7,982 nucleotides of DNA, from assembly GCA_039812705.1 (NCBI GenBank), contig JBDIBA010000050.1, positions 1-7,982 on the forward strand, read 5' to 3'. The DNA comes from JBDIBA01 sp039812705. GTDB taxonomy: Bacteria; Actinomycetota; Acidimicrobiia; Acidimicrobiales; JBBSGY01. The translations under genes were made by a program, and so were the position numbers. Below are positions 1 to 6,356 of the stretch, piece after piece (the stretch's first letter is position 1; each line of letters starts with the position of its first letter). The notes beneath the pieces are model-generated. The model saw nothing but the letters and a program-made list of their open reading frames with translations, was not told the origin of the DNA and searched no databases.

Positions 1-101
1 GTGACGCGACGCTCATCATCGGGGTTGCGGGACAGCATTGGAACAAGGTGATGGTGCTTGGTCTTGTTCTCACCGTTGACCTTGGTTGCCGTGCCGACCA
101 T
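1..101 (-). CDS. Possible 5' end of an unrecognised gene (partial)
   Basis: Reading leftwards from an ATG at 101-99, the frame stays open to the window edge for about 33 codons and has a G/C-rich third position, as real genes here do. The peptide starts MVGTATKVNGENKTKHHH and continues to NPDDERRV. I do not recognise a family. The same frame is also open upstream of the ATG, back to a stop near 212, and the stretch just before it (ISITLSRHNGL) also looks protein-like. The true start could therefore lie further upstream, or the reading could be the tail of a frameshifted larger gene. No clear ribosome binding site precedes the ATG. It lies about 58 bases after the stop of the 111-residue ORF on the same strand, so the two may be co-transcribed. 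Confidence 0.3.
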   Translation of the reverse strand, partial: MVGTATKVNGENKTKHHHLVPMLSRNPDDERRV

Positions 102-159
102 CAGGCCATTGTGGCGCGAGAGCGTGATCGAAATGCAACCAAGCAGCTGAGCGGGCCGT

Positions 160-495
160 TTAGTCGCCCAAGTCGAATGATGAACCCTTGTCGGAAAGCT
201 GGCCCGGCACGTTCACCAAGTAGTCCTTCGTGCGGGTGCCCTTGTCGACATTGCCGCGCACCTGAGGGCCCCAGTAGTAACGGCCCGAGAGCTTGCCGAA
301 GAGGAGTCGCTCACCTTCGTAAGTCTTGTGGTGACCGCGGACTTCCTGGAGAACAGACTCGTCACTGCCACTCTCATGGTCAGCGACATAGCGCTCGAGG
401 AGGCGATCGATCGGCTTTACGTCGATAACGCGATATGCGTCGGTCGGCGTTGGCGGTCCCATTCTTGCGGCGCGTTGCTTGTTGCGTAGACCCAT
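160..495 (-). CDS. Hypothetical protein, 111 residues
   Basis: This is a small, soluble, highly charged ORF with no signal peptide or membrane segment. I do not recognise its family. The chosen ATG at 495-493 has a short GAG-type ribosome binding site about five bases upstream. An internal ATG at residue 12 (MGPPTPTDAYRV) is an alternative start that would drop a basic leader. The central and C-terminal parts contain many aromatic and glycine residues (GKLSGRYYWGPQVRGN, then KDYLVNVPGQL), which suggests a beta-rich fold. Third codon positions are G/C-rich, and that supports coding. The gene is divergent from the DUF1801 gene, with 63 bases between the two start codons, so they probably share a promoter region. 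A second ORF seems to begin downstream on the same strand. Confidence 0.5.
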   Translation of the reverse strand: MGLRNKQRAARMGPPTPTDAYRVIDVKPIDRLLERYVADHESGSDESVLQEVRGHHKTYEGERLLFGKLSGRYYWGPQVRGNVDKGTRTKDYLVNVPGQLSDKGSSFDLGD

Positions 496-558
496 TGTCT
501 CGATCGTCGATCGTCATTAGGTTGCGCTCACCAGACCACAAGCACAGAGGAGAACCGC

Positions 559-975
559 GTGACTTCAAGCGATCGCAAGACCAAACCAACCGATGCAGGT
601 GTCGACGCATTTCTTGATTCTGTCGACGACCCGAAACGCAAGGCCGACGCGATTGCAGCTACGCAACTGATACGCGAGGTCACCCAGACCGAGCCCAAGA
701 TGTGGGGCCCGACCATGGTCGGTTTCGGGAACATGCCGTACAAGACGGCCGACGGTAAGCAGCACGAGTATTTCGCGGTCGGGTTGTCACCGCGCAAAGC
801 CGCACTCACCCTTTATGGACTGACCTACTACGGGTCGAACGTCGAACTGCTCGAGCGCATGGGCAAACACAAGCTCGGCAAGGGTTGCGTTTACGTCAAC
901 AAGCTGAGCGACATCGATCTCGATGTGTTGCGCGAGCTTGTTGACAAGGCCTGGTCCACTAATCATGTGGGATAG
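559..975 (+). CDS. DUF1801 domain protein (YdhG-like), 138 residues
   Basis: Small cytoplasmic protein of the DUF1801 family, whose biochemical role is not established. Family hallmarks appear in the expected order: an early helix with DAFLDSVDDPKRKADA (residues 16-31), the signature KMWGPTMVGFGNMPYK (47-62), then YFAVGLSPRKAALTLY (71-86), GKHKLGKGCVYVNKLSDID (102-120), and a C-terminal helix ending at AWSTNHVG. The length is normal for the family. The start is the GTG at 559-561. A strong AGAGGAGA ribosome binding site at about 545-552 precedes it by the right distance and decides the start. No frameshift or missing motif is visible. It is divergent from the 111-residue ORF and is followed by a long stretch without an intact gene, so it is probably transcribed alone. 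The family assignment is from recognised motifs; no function is inferred. Confidence 0.88.
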   Translation: MTSSDRKTKPTDAGVDAFLDSVDDPKRKADAIAATQLIREVTQTEPKMWGPTMVGFGNMPYKTADGKQHEYFAVGLSPRKAALTLYGLTYYGSNVELLERMGKHKLGKGCVYVNKLSDIDLDVLRELVDKAWSTNHVG

Positions 976-1508
976 AGGGCGTCTGCTGGATGTGAGGGTT
1001 TTGGCGCCTTCTTGGGAAGCTCAGCCTCTTTACGCTGAATCCAATCTCAATCACTGAATGCACGGGTTACAAGGAGAACCAGAACCGCAATGCGGTCTGC
1101 AAACTCATTGATTGCCACCGCTATCCTCATCCGCACCGCCCAACACTTAGCCCGTGTTGGTTGAACATTCACCAAGACCTCCGAAAGGCCCAGCCGCTCG
1201 CGCTTAAGGAGCTGGTCGTAATAGTCGTTTACGTTGTCTATCCCGACAACATCGACACCGCGCTCACGCAATGCATGTGCCGTATGAAACCCAATAAATC
1301 CTGCCACTCCCGTGACAATCCAACGCGCCAACGCCGCAATCCCTCCTCGGTAAAGCCCAGCAATCTGGTCTAGCAGCCTGCACGGTAGCGGCCCATCAAA
1401 CGTCGGGCGACCTCGCCAGCGTATTTCGACCACCTAGCCGCTGACAACACACCGCCCACTCCCCGTTAGTCTTCTTTTCGACACCAATCACACAGGCGGA
1501 ACCTGAAG
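976..1508. other. Long stretch without an intact gene
   Basis: Apart from the epimerase remnant on the minus strand, I see no credible coding frame here. The section 976-1046 after the DUF1801 stop has no convincing terminator hairpin. The section 1332-1508 must contain the promoter of the glycosyltransferase gene and the old promoter of the epimerase, but I could not pick out convincing -35 and -10 boxes. The plus-strand ORF at 1161-1373 is the antisense shadow of the remnant. Confidence 0.5.
1047..1331 (-). pseudogene. Truncated NAD-dependent nucleotide-sugar epimerase remnant
   Basis: Reading leftwards from a TTG at 1331-1329, the peptide begins with a clear Rossmann-fold N-terminus: RWIVTGVAGFIGFHTAHAL (with the TGxxGFIG NAD-binding loop), then ERGVDVVGIDNVNDYYD and LLKRERLGL. 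This matches extended short-chain dehydrogenases of the UDP-glucuronate 4-epimerase group, which make activated sugars for surface polysaccharides. Similarity ends near 1185, after about 50 residues. The ORF then runs through unrelated sequence to a stop at 1047. The usual length is about 320-340 residues, and the catalytic Tyr-x-x-x-Lys and everything after it are absent. I found no continuation in the other two frames of the adjacent sequence, so this is a deletion rather than a simple frameshift. A GAGGAGGG ribosome binding site sits about ten bases before the TTG, so the original start is preserved. It lies divergent from a glycosyltransferase gene, which fits a former glycan locus. Confidence 0.72.
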
Positions 1509-2569
1509 TTGCCAGAGCTCGCAATAGTCCACGACTACCTGACACAAACAGGCGGCGCAGAGCGGGTAGTTCGCACTCTCAGTGACCTGTACCCCGATAG
1601 CCCCATCTACACGTCCGTGTATCACCCGCAGCTCACATTTCCAGAGTTCAAGGAGCGTGACGTTCGAACGACGTTTCTGCAACACGTTGTTCCGCACGGA
1701 AAGTTCCGCTTGGCAGCGCCGCTCTACGGATACGCATTCAGCAAGCTCGACCTATCGGAGTACGACCAGGTCCTTGTAACGACATCGGGCTTTGCGCACC
1801 ACATCAGGCACCCGAACGCCTACGTCTTGTGCCACACTCCCCCGCACTTCATCTGCGACCTAGACGAATACCTGAGCCCGGGATTGAAACGTCGCGCCGT
1901 CGAGGCCGCCATTCCGCTCTTGCGCATTCCCGACCAACGCGCGGCGGCACGCCACGCCAACTACCGCGCGAACTCGAAGTTCGCTGCCACCAAGGTCAAA
2001 AGGCATACGGCAAAGACGTTCGAGAGCTCTACTGCCCGTTTCAAACCGAACACTTGCCGGTTGAACTCGCACCTATGCCGAACAAGCACCGCGCGCTGAT
2101 GGTCGGTCGATTGATGCCCTACAAGCGTTTCGATATCGCCATCAAAGCCTGTGAAATCGCCCAAGTACCGCTGACGATTGTCGGAGCCGGACCCGACGAG
2201 GCTCGTCTCCGTGCCATGGCCGGGCCAAATACAACCTTTACTGGCCGCGTTTCCGATGAAGAACTGGCCGACATCTGGCACTCGCACTCAGTTGCCCTAA
2301 TGCCAGGGGTCGAAGACTTCGGTTTTGCGCCACTAGATGCCAACTATTCGGGTCGGCCGATCATTGGTCGCAATGTTGGAGGCGCCGTTGAAACCATCAA
2401 GCCAGGTACTACCGGCGAACGCGTCGACTCAGATAAGCCCGAAGACTGGGCTCGGACAATCAAGAAGACGCTCGCTGAAGCGTGGAGCCCCGAAGAACTC
2501 CGCGAATCAACACAACCATTTCAACTAGGCGCCTTCCGCCAGCGGATCCGCGAGTGGCTAGCCGATTAG
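1509..2569 (+). pseudogene. GT4 family glycosyltransferase (WbaZ-like), frameshifted
   Basis: Family 4 glycosyltransferase, a retaining GT-B enzyme that transfers a sugar from a nucleotide donor in surface polysaccharide synthesis; donor and acceptor cannot be told. The N-terminal domain reads from a TTG at 1509 with the family signature IVHDYLTQTGGAERVV (residues 6-21) and later VLCHTPPHFICDLDEYL. The C-terminal donor-binding domain lies in a different frame: VGRLMPYKRFDIAIKAC, VGAGPDEARLR, FTGRVSDEELADIW, then VEDFGFAPLDANYSGRP, ending at a TAG at 2567-2569. The frames join at an AAAA run (1998-2001), where one missing base explains the break. Restoring an A gives ATKVKKAYGKDVRELYCPF, which fits the family, and a total of about 353 residues, a normal length. 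The second acidic residue of the E-x7-E motif is Asp (E269, D277). A weak GGCGGA lies upstream of the TTG. Either a true pseudogene, a sequencing error in a homopolymer, or, less likely, programmed frameshifting. Confidence 0.85.
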
Positions 2570-2721
2570 GCCGACTGGGCATTCCGCCCGATGCCTGGCC
2601 CAATTGAACATTTTCCGTCGTCGAGCAAAAGCCAACAATCAAAATTGTTGTTGTTTTCCTAGAGAGTCGGTCGTCCGACAATTTCCCCATTCGTCGCCCT
2701 TCTGCGATCGTAGGAAAGCAA
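2570..2721. other. Intergenic region between glycosyltransferase and Excalibur gene
   Basis: This non-coding spacer contains a short AT-rich hairpin at 2633-2650 and, at its right end, the AGGAAA ribosome binding site (about 2712-2717) of the next gene. No other structure stands out. Confidence 0.4.
2633..2650 (+). terminator. Possible weak terminator hairpin
   Basis: CAACAAT and ATTGTTG form a perfect 7-bp stem around the loop CAAA, followed by TTGTTTT. The stem is AT-rich and therefore weak. Its position about 65 bases after the glycosyltransferase stop and the T-rich tail make a termination role possible. Confidence 0.3.
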
Positions 2722-3188
2722 GTGTCGACGGAAGTATCGCCCCCCAAGAAACCAGGTCCGCGATCTGGACGTCCACGAGCCATCGCGATTGCGGTTCGTA
2801 TCGGCATCTTGCGGTGTTTCATAGCAACGCAGAACTTCATCAGCGCCAGTGCAAACGAATCAAGGGCACCCGTCAAGCAAGCCACGACAACGAGTACTAC
2901 GACAACATCAACGACCACCGTCGAACCCACGACCTCGACGACCGAAACGTCGACGGCCACAACAACCACGTCTGCGACAGTAAGCACCAGCGGCGTCACC
3001 GGAGAAAGGGACGAAACCGCTCCGACTCCCAGGCGAATCTCCGGATCCGAATCGACATCGTCGTCGGCGAGCGCGAGCTACCCGAATTGCTCGCCGCACG
3101 CAGCGCAGGAGCAGCTCCTCTCCACCAAGGGCAGCCGGGTTACTCGACCCGGCTTAACAGAGGTGGCGACGGGGTCGCCTGCGAATAG
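2722..3188 (+). pseudogene. Thr-rich anchored/secreted protein with C-terminal Excalibur domain, frameshifted
   Basis: The gene starts at a GTG (2722) with AGGAAA about six bases upstream. The N-terminus is basic (KKPGPRSGRPR), followed by a moderately hydrophobic stretch (AIAIAVRIGILRCFIATQNF, residues 20-39) that could be a signal anchor, although two Arg interrupt it. Residues about 54-93 form a Thr/Ser-rich linker typical of exported actinobacterial proteins. The linker frame reaches YPNCS at 3079-3093. The rest of an Excalibur domain then continues in another frame: AARSAGAAPLHQGQPGY, then GGDGVACE and a TAG at 3186-3188. One missing base near 3093 explains this, because joining the frames gives exactly the spacing of the family consensus. 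Excalibur domains are small extracellular calcium-binding modules with a D-x-D-x-D-G loop and two Cys. Both Cys are present, but the loop reads NRGGDG and lacks two acidic ligands, which suggests decay or lost calcium binding. The restored protein would be about 156 residues. Confidence 0.72.
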
Positions 3189-3317
3189 CACTGATGCTCA
3201 CCACGGAATCGCTTGTTCACGCCAAACCGCCCAACCCAGCGACGTCACGGATTCGCAATACAACGAATCGAGCTGCGATGATCTGCCAGCGTTTCCCGAA
3301 AGGCAAGACACTTCCCC

Positions 3318-5480
3318 ATGCGCATTCGCACCTTGGTTGCAACCGCCGTTATTGCAACCGTTTCCTTTGTTACCCTGCCGATCGCAAGCTCCAGCGCCGC
3401 CACCCCAGTGGCTTGGCGTACATCTCTAGATGATGCCGTCCTAGATGACACTCCACGGCTGCAGTCGACTCCCGACGGCGGAACTGTCGTTCTTACTCAG
3501 GTCACGGTCGCGGGCCTACAGCAACCGGCGATCTCCAAGATCACGGCCAACGGCACGCGTGACCGCAACTTTGGCAACGACGGAACGACTCTGCCCTTTG
3601 CCGACGTTATTTCCACTAACTCGTTTCACCCGTCGCTCGCAGTTCAACCAGACGGCAATATTCTTGTGATGACGGCATGGCACACCGTTGGCGCTGATCA
3701 CCAAGTGTTGAAGCGGCTAACTCCCAGCGGCGCGCTCGACTCAGACTTCGGCACTCAAGGCTCCTTCACACTTGCATCGGAAAGGGACCTTCGGTCGCCG
3801 CGACACATCGTCGTCATGCCCAATGGCGATATCCAAACAATCACCTCAACGATCTCCGGACCAACAGGTGCAGCGACCGCCTTCGTTTCGAGTCGAGTGA
3901 AATCCAACGGTCAGCCCGACGAAACATTCGCGCCTGGTGGAACAAAGTTTGTTGAAGACGGAGTAACCGCCTATCCGCATCTCAAGTTCGCAACAGCGCG
4001 CGACAATTCCGTATACGCGGTCGGCAACTCATTCGATGCGACACACATCAACACTGACGGTTCCGTAGACAAGACGTTCGGCACCGCCGGCATAGCCGCA
4101 TTTGATGTAATCACTTCGGGGTTGCGATCGATTGCTACGTCATCATTGGCAGTTGACAGCCAGAATCGACTGGTTGTTGGCGGCGGTGGCTTGGGAGCAG
4201 TTGAGTACCGAGACAATTCTCATGCGACGTTTGAACACTCCGAAGCTGGCTTGGTTGGAAGATTCACCAAGAACGGCCTACCCGACGCGTCATTCGGGGG
4301 AAGTCGCGGAGACAACGCGAACCTGGCGGTGAACATTCCAGGCGTTCAGGTCATACAACGCCGCTACGAAACCGGTACTCAAGGCGCTAGTCGCGTAATG
4401 GCGCTAACTGTCGACTCTTCGGACCGAATCATTGCGACGACTCACCGCGGTTCGGATCACTACGCAGCAATGCGCCTATTGACAGACTCCAGCGACGACC
4501 CAACATTTGGCGACAACGGAACCATCCTGGTCAGAGACAGCAATTCATTCATGACTCCGCGCAGCGTCATTGTTGGCGAAAGCGGCAATGTGTTGGTTTC
4601 GACGCAGTACAGCAACACAACCAAGTACGAACTTGTTGCCTTGCGAGACGCTCCCGTACCTCCAACGACAACTTCGACAACTTCGCCCAAAGCTGTCAAC
4701 GACCAATCAACCGTGAACCCCGCTTACGCAATTTTTCGCTCAGACGGAAGGGTTCGCGGGTTCGGTGACGGCGCAACAACCTCGCAAAGCGCCGTAACGC
4801 ACGACGAGTCGTACATCAGTGGCTCGTCGATTCCAGGTTCAAACGGGTCTTTGCTGACAACCGCACGTGGACAAGTTCTAGCCCGCGGCGGAGCACCTTT
4901 CTTGGGAGACTTGAGCTGGCTCTCACTGAATCGCCCAATCGTCGGAATCGCTGCAACCCCAACTGGCCAGGGATACTGGCTGGTCGCGTCCGACGGCGGC
5001 GTCTTCAGTTTCGGTGATGCACAGTTCTTCGGATCGACAGGATCGATGAGACTCAACCAGCCCATCGTCGGAATTGCATCCACGCCCACTGGCATGGGCT
5101 ATTGGTTGGTCGCAGCCGACGGGGGCATCTTCACCTTTGGTGATGCAGACTTCCATGGGTCAACTGGAGCGATGCGCCTGAACAGTCCTGTTCTCGGAAT
5201 GGCTCCAAGCAACTCAGGCGACGGCTATTGGCTTGTGGCTGCCGACGGTGGAATCTTTACTTTCGGCGACGCAGACTTCTATGGGTCAACCGGAAGCATG
5301 CGGCTCAACCAGCCGGTTGTTGGCATGGCAGTTGCCCCACAAGAAGGAGGCTACTGGCTCGTCGCGCGCGACGGCGGAGTGTTCACCTTCGGGAAAGCGC
5401 CATTCCTTGGAAGCGAAGTAGGCCGAGGAAACAACGTCACTGCCATGGGCGTAACCCGCAACGCGCTACCGACACCCTAA
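3318..5480 (+). CDS. Exported 720-residue protein: Delta-60 repeats plus six C-terminal 42-residue repeats
   Basis: A Sec signal peptide (MRIRTLVATAVIATVSF..., cleavage near residue 28 after SSSAA) directs export. Residues about 35-440 carry six Delta-60-type motifs, such as SGALDSDFGTQG and DGSVDKTFGTAG, at roughly residues 78, 135, 196, 246, 318 and 388. This pattern forms beta-propeller-like domains. A Pro/Thr linker (VPPTTTSTTSP, about 443-457) leads to a second domain of about six 42-residue units. The four best contain GYWLVA(S/A/R)DGG(V/I)F(T/S)FG and start near residues 551, 593, 635 and 677; the first two units are degenerate. In DNA the period is 126 bp with many synonymous differences, so the repeats are old and kept by selection. 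No catalytic motif, sortase signal or C-terminal membrane helix is visible. I infer a secreted or wall-associated binding protein. ATG 3318 is the only usable start after the in-frame stop near 3280; the ribosome binding site (AAAGG) is weak and distant. Confidence 0.85.
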   Translation: MRIRTLVATAVIATVSFVTLPIASSSAATPVAWRTSLDDAVLDDTPRLQSTPDGGTVVLTQVTVAGLQQPAISKITANGTRDRNFGNDGTTLPFADVISTNSFHPSLAVQPDGNILVMTAWHTVGADHQVLKRLTPSGALDSDFGTQGSFTLASERDLRSPRHIVVMPNGDIQTITSTISGPTGAATAFVSSRVKSNGQPDETFAPGGTKFVEDGVTAYPHLKFATARDNSVYAVGNSFDATHINTDGSVDKTFGTAGIAAFDVITSGLRSIATSSLAVDSQNRLVVGGGGLGAVEYRDNSHATFEHSEAGLVGRFTKNGLPDASFGGSRGDNANLAVNIPGVQVIQRRYETGTQGASRVMALTVDSSDRIIATTHRGSDHYAAMRLLTDSSDDPTFGDNGTILVRDSNSFMTPRSVIVGESGNVLVSTQYSNTTKYELVALRDAPVPPTTTSTTSPKAVNDQSTVNPAYAIFRSDGRVRGFGDGATTSQSAVTHDESYISGSSIPGSNGSLLTTARGQVLARGGAPFLGDLSWLSLNRPIVGIAATPTGQGYWLVASDGGVFSFGDAQFFGSTGSMRLNQPIVGIASTPTGMGYWLVAADGGIFTFGDADFHGSTGAMRLNSPVLGMAPSNSGDGYWLVAADGGIFTFGDADFYGSTGSMRLNQPVVGMAVAPQEGGYWLVARDGGVFTFGKAPFLGSEVGRGNNVTAMGVTRNALPTP
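4966..5430 (+). repeat. Tandem 126-bp coding repeats (42-residue YWLVA...FGDA units)
   Basis: Four clear copies begin with GGATACTGG-like codons near 4969, 5096, 5222 and 5349. Each encodes GYWLVA-DGG-F-FG-A-F-GS followed by MRLN(Q/S)P(I/V)(V/L)G(I/M)A in the first three. The middle two copies are most alike (ADGGIFTFGDADF in both) yet differ at many third codon positions. The last copy is divergent after FGKAPFLGS, and a partial unit precedes the array (GGAPFLGDLSWLSLNRPIVG). Confidence 0.88.
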
Positions 5481-5530
5481 CCCCGCCAAGCGCTACTTAG
5501 CTACAGGGCAAGATGCCAACACAACGTTCT

Positions 5531-5549
5531 CGAGTGGCCGCGCCACTCG
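5531..5549. other. GC-rich perfect hairpin downstream of the 720-residue gene
   Basis: CGAGTGGC and GCCACTCG form an 8-bp perfect stem around a CGC loop, 50 bases past the stop at 5480. There is no T-run after it, so it is not a standard intrinsic terminator. It could stabilise the 3' end of the mRNA or assist termination before the stronger hairpin at 5666. Two further short palindromes follow at 5560-5567 (TGACGTCA) and 5572-5584 (GGTAA-TCG-TTACC). Confidence 0.45.
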
Positions 5550-5665
5550 CGGAAATAACTGACGTCACATAGGTAATCGTTACCGCTTTGCCATTGGGAT
5601 TCCGTACAACGCAGTCGGGGTCCCACGCGCGGTTGAGCGAGTCCAGCCGTCAAGCCACTAAGACA

Positions 5666-5699
5666 AAACAAGGGCCGGACAAATGTCCGGCCCTTGTTT
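5666..5699. terminator. Bidirectional intrinsic terminator
   Basis: AAACAAGGGCCGGACA and TGTCCGGCCCTTGTTT are perfect inverted copies of 16 bases separated by two bases, which gives a 15-bp GC-rich stem with an AAAT loop. The stem is flanked by A-rich sequence on the left and T-rich sequence on the right, so it has the form of an intrinsic terminator on both strands. It sits between two convergent genes: 21 bases past the stop of the minus-strand OB-fold-like gene, and about 185 bases past the stop of the 720-residue gene. Confidence 0.9.
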
Positions 5700-5720
5700 C
5701 ATTTGAAGCTTCCTGCTTTG

Positions 5721-6344
5721 TTACTTCAGGTTGTAGCTGCTGGCTTCCAGGTAAGCACCTTGGTCGGTTAGCTGCTTTGCGCCTTCGGCGGTCGTAACGC
5801 CCAGCGATGATGCAGACGCCGGCGCCTTCATCATCTGGCCCGAGGCATTCACGTGGCTTCCTGTTGTCACCCGTGGTGCAGACTCGCCGTTGTTACGAGT
5901 CGCAGCGCTGAGATGAACAAAGAATTGGTTGCCCGCCGAACCAACCCAGAAACCTTCATCTGCAACAACGCTCATAACTTCTAGGTTGTTTACGGTTGCT
6001 TGTTGACCAACAACCGAAGCCAATGAACCCTTCGACGCGAGTTCGAGCAGGTCTACGCCACCGGCAGTCCTTGCCGACCCGGCCGATCCACTTGTCTGCG
6101 TATTCGCCGACGCAGTCGTTGTGGTGACCATCGCCGCCGTGGTTGTCGTGGAATTGTCTGAATCGTTTTCATTCGATTCCTTCATCATCCACCAGACAAA
6201 CAAGCCGAGGAGGATCAAGAGCACCAGTGCCAGCCACGGCACCCATCCCAGGCCGTGTCGACGATCGCGATTGCGAACCAACTCTTCGTTGGTTCGCGCA
6301 TCGATGTTCGTGGCGCGATCGCGCCCATTGTTGAAATCAGTCAT
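5721..6344 (-). CDS. Single-pass membrane protein with OB-fold-like extracytoplasmic domain, 207 residues
   Basis: The N-terminus is hydrophilic and Arg-rich (residues 1-32, likely cytoplasmic). One strong membrane helix follows (about 33-54, VPWLALVLLILLGLFVWWMM), then a Thr/Ser/Asn-rich linker (about 60-95) and a folded C-terminal domain (about 97-207) outside the membrane. That domain has GSLASVVGQQATVNNLEVMSV, DEGFWVGSAGNQFFVHL and a final GAYLEASSYNLK. The pattern (a V-G-x-x-V strand, then x-GFWVG, then a hydrophobic strand) resembles OB-fold domains; this is from pattern alone. The ATG at 6344-6342 is preceded by AAGGGGA, which overlaps the stop codon region of the gene before it. Only 12 bases separate the two genes, so they form an operon and are probably translationally linked. 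The protein may bind a ligand or stabilise its partner, the CmpX/MscS-like membrane protein; its function is unknown. The terminator at 5666 ends the operon. Confidence 0.82.
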   Translation of the reverse strand: MTDFNNGRDRATNIDARTNEELVRNRDRRHGLGWVPWLALVLLILLGLFVWWMMKESNENDSDNSTTTTAAMVTTTTASANTQTSGSAGSARTAGGVDLLELASKGSLASVVGQQATVNNLEVMSVVADEGFWVGSAGNQFFVHLSAATRNNGESAPRVTTGSHVNASGQMMKAPASASSLGVTTAEGAKQLTDQGAYLEASSYNLK

Positions 6345-6356
6345 TCAAATATCCCC

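Noticed and set aside
48..428. 126-residue plus-strand ORF
   Set aside because: It is rich in Arg, Cys, Ser and Pro, as shadow frames of GC-rich genes are, and lies opposite the better minus-strand ORF.
500..515. CGATCGTCGATCG near-tandem repeat between divergent genes
   Set aside because: It is short and made of the common CGATCG palindrome, so on its own it does not support an operator.
1992..2006. Programmed -1 frameshift signal
   Set aside because: The run is only four As and the sequence does not form a standard slippery heptamer; no stimulatory hairpin was evident, and splitting a GT4 enzyme this way has no precedent I know of.
2880..2985. Short tandem repeat array of ACGACAACG-like units
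   Set aside because: It is explained by a Thr-rich linker in the coding frame; the units are irregular and not a CRISPR or true microsatellite.
2460..2999. 179-residue minus-strand ORF with Val-rich stretches
   Set aside because: It is antisense to the glycosyltransferase end and the Thr-rich linker; the Val runs are the reverse complement of Thr codons, and no domain is visible.
4724..5156. Minus-strand repetitive ORFs over the YWLVA repeats
   Set aside because: They mirror the repeats of the sense gene and their apparent repetitiveness is inherited from it.
5588..5797. Plus-strand ORF of 69 residues
   Set aside because: It runs straight through the bidirectional terminator and into the antisense of the OB-fold-like gene.
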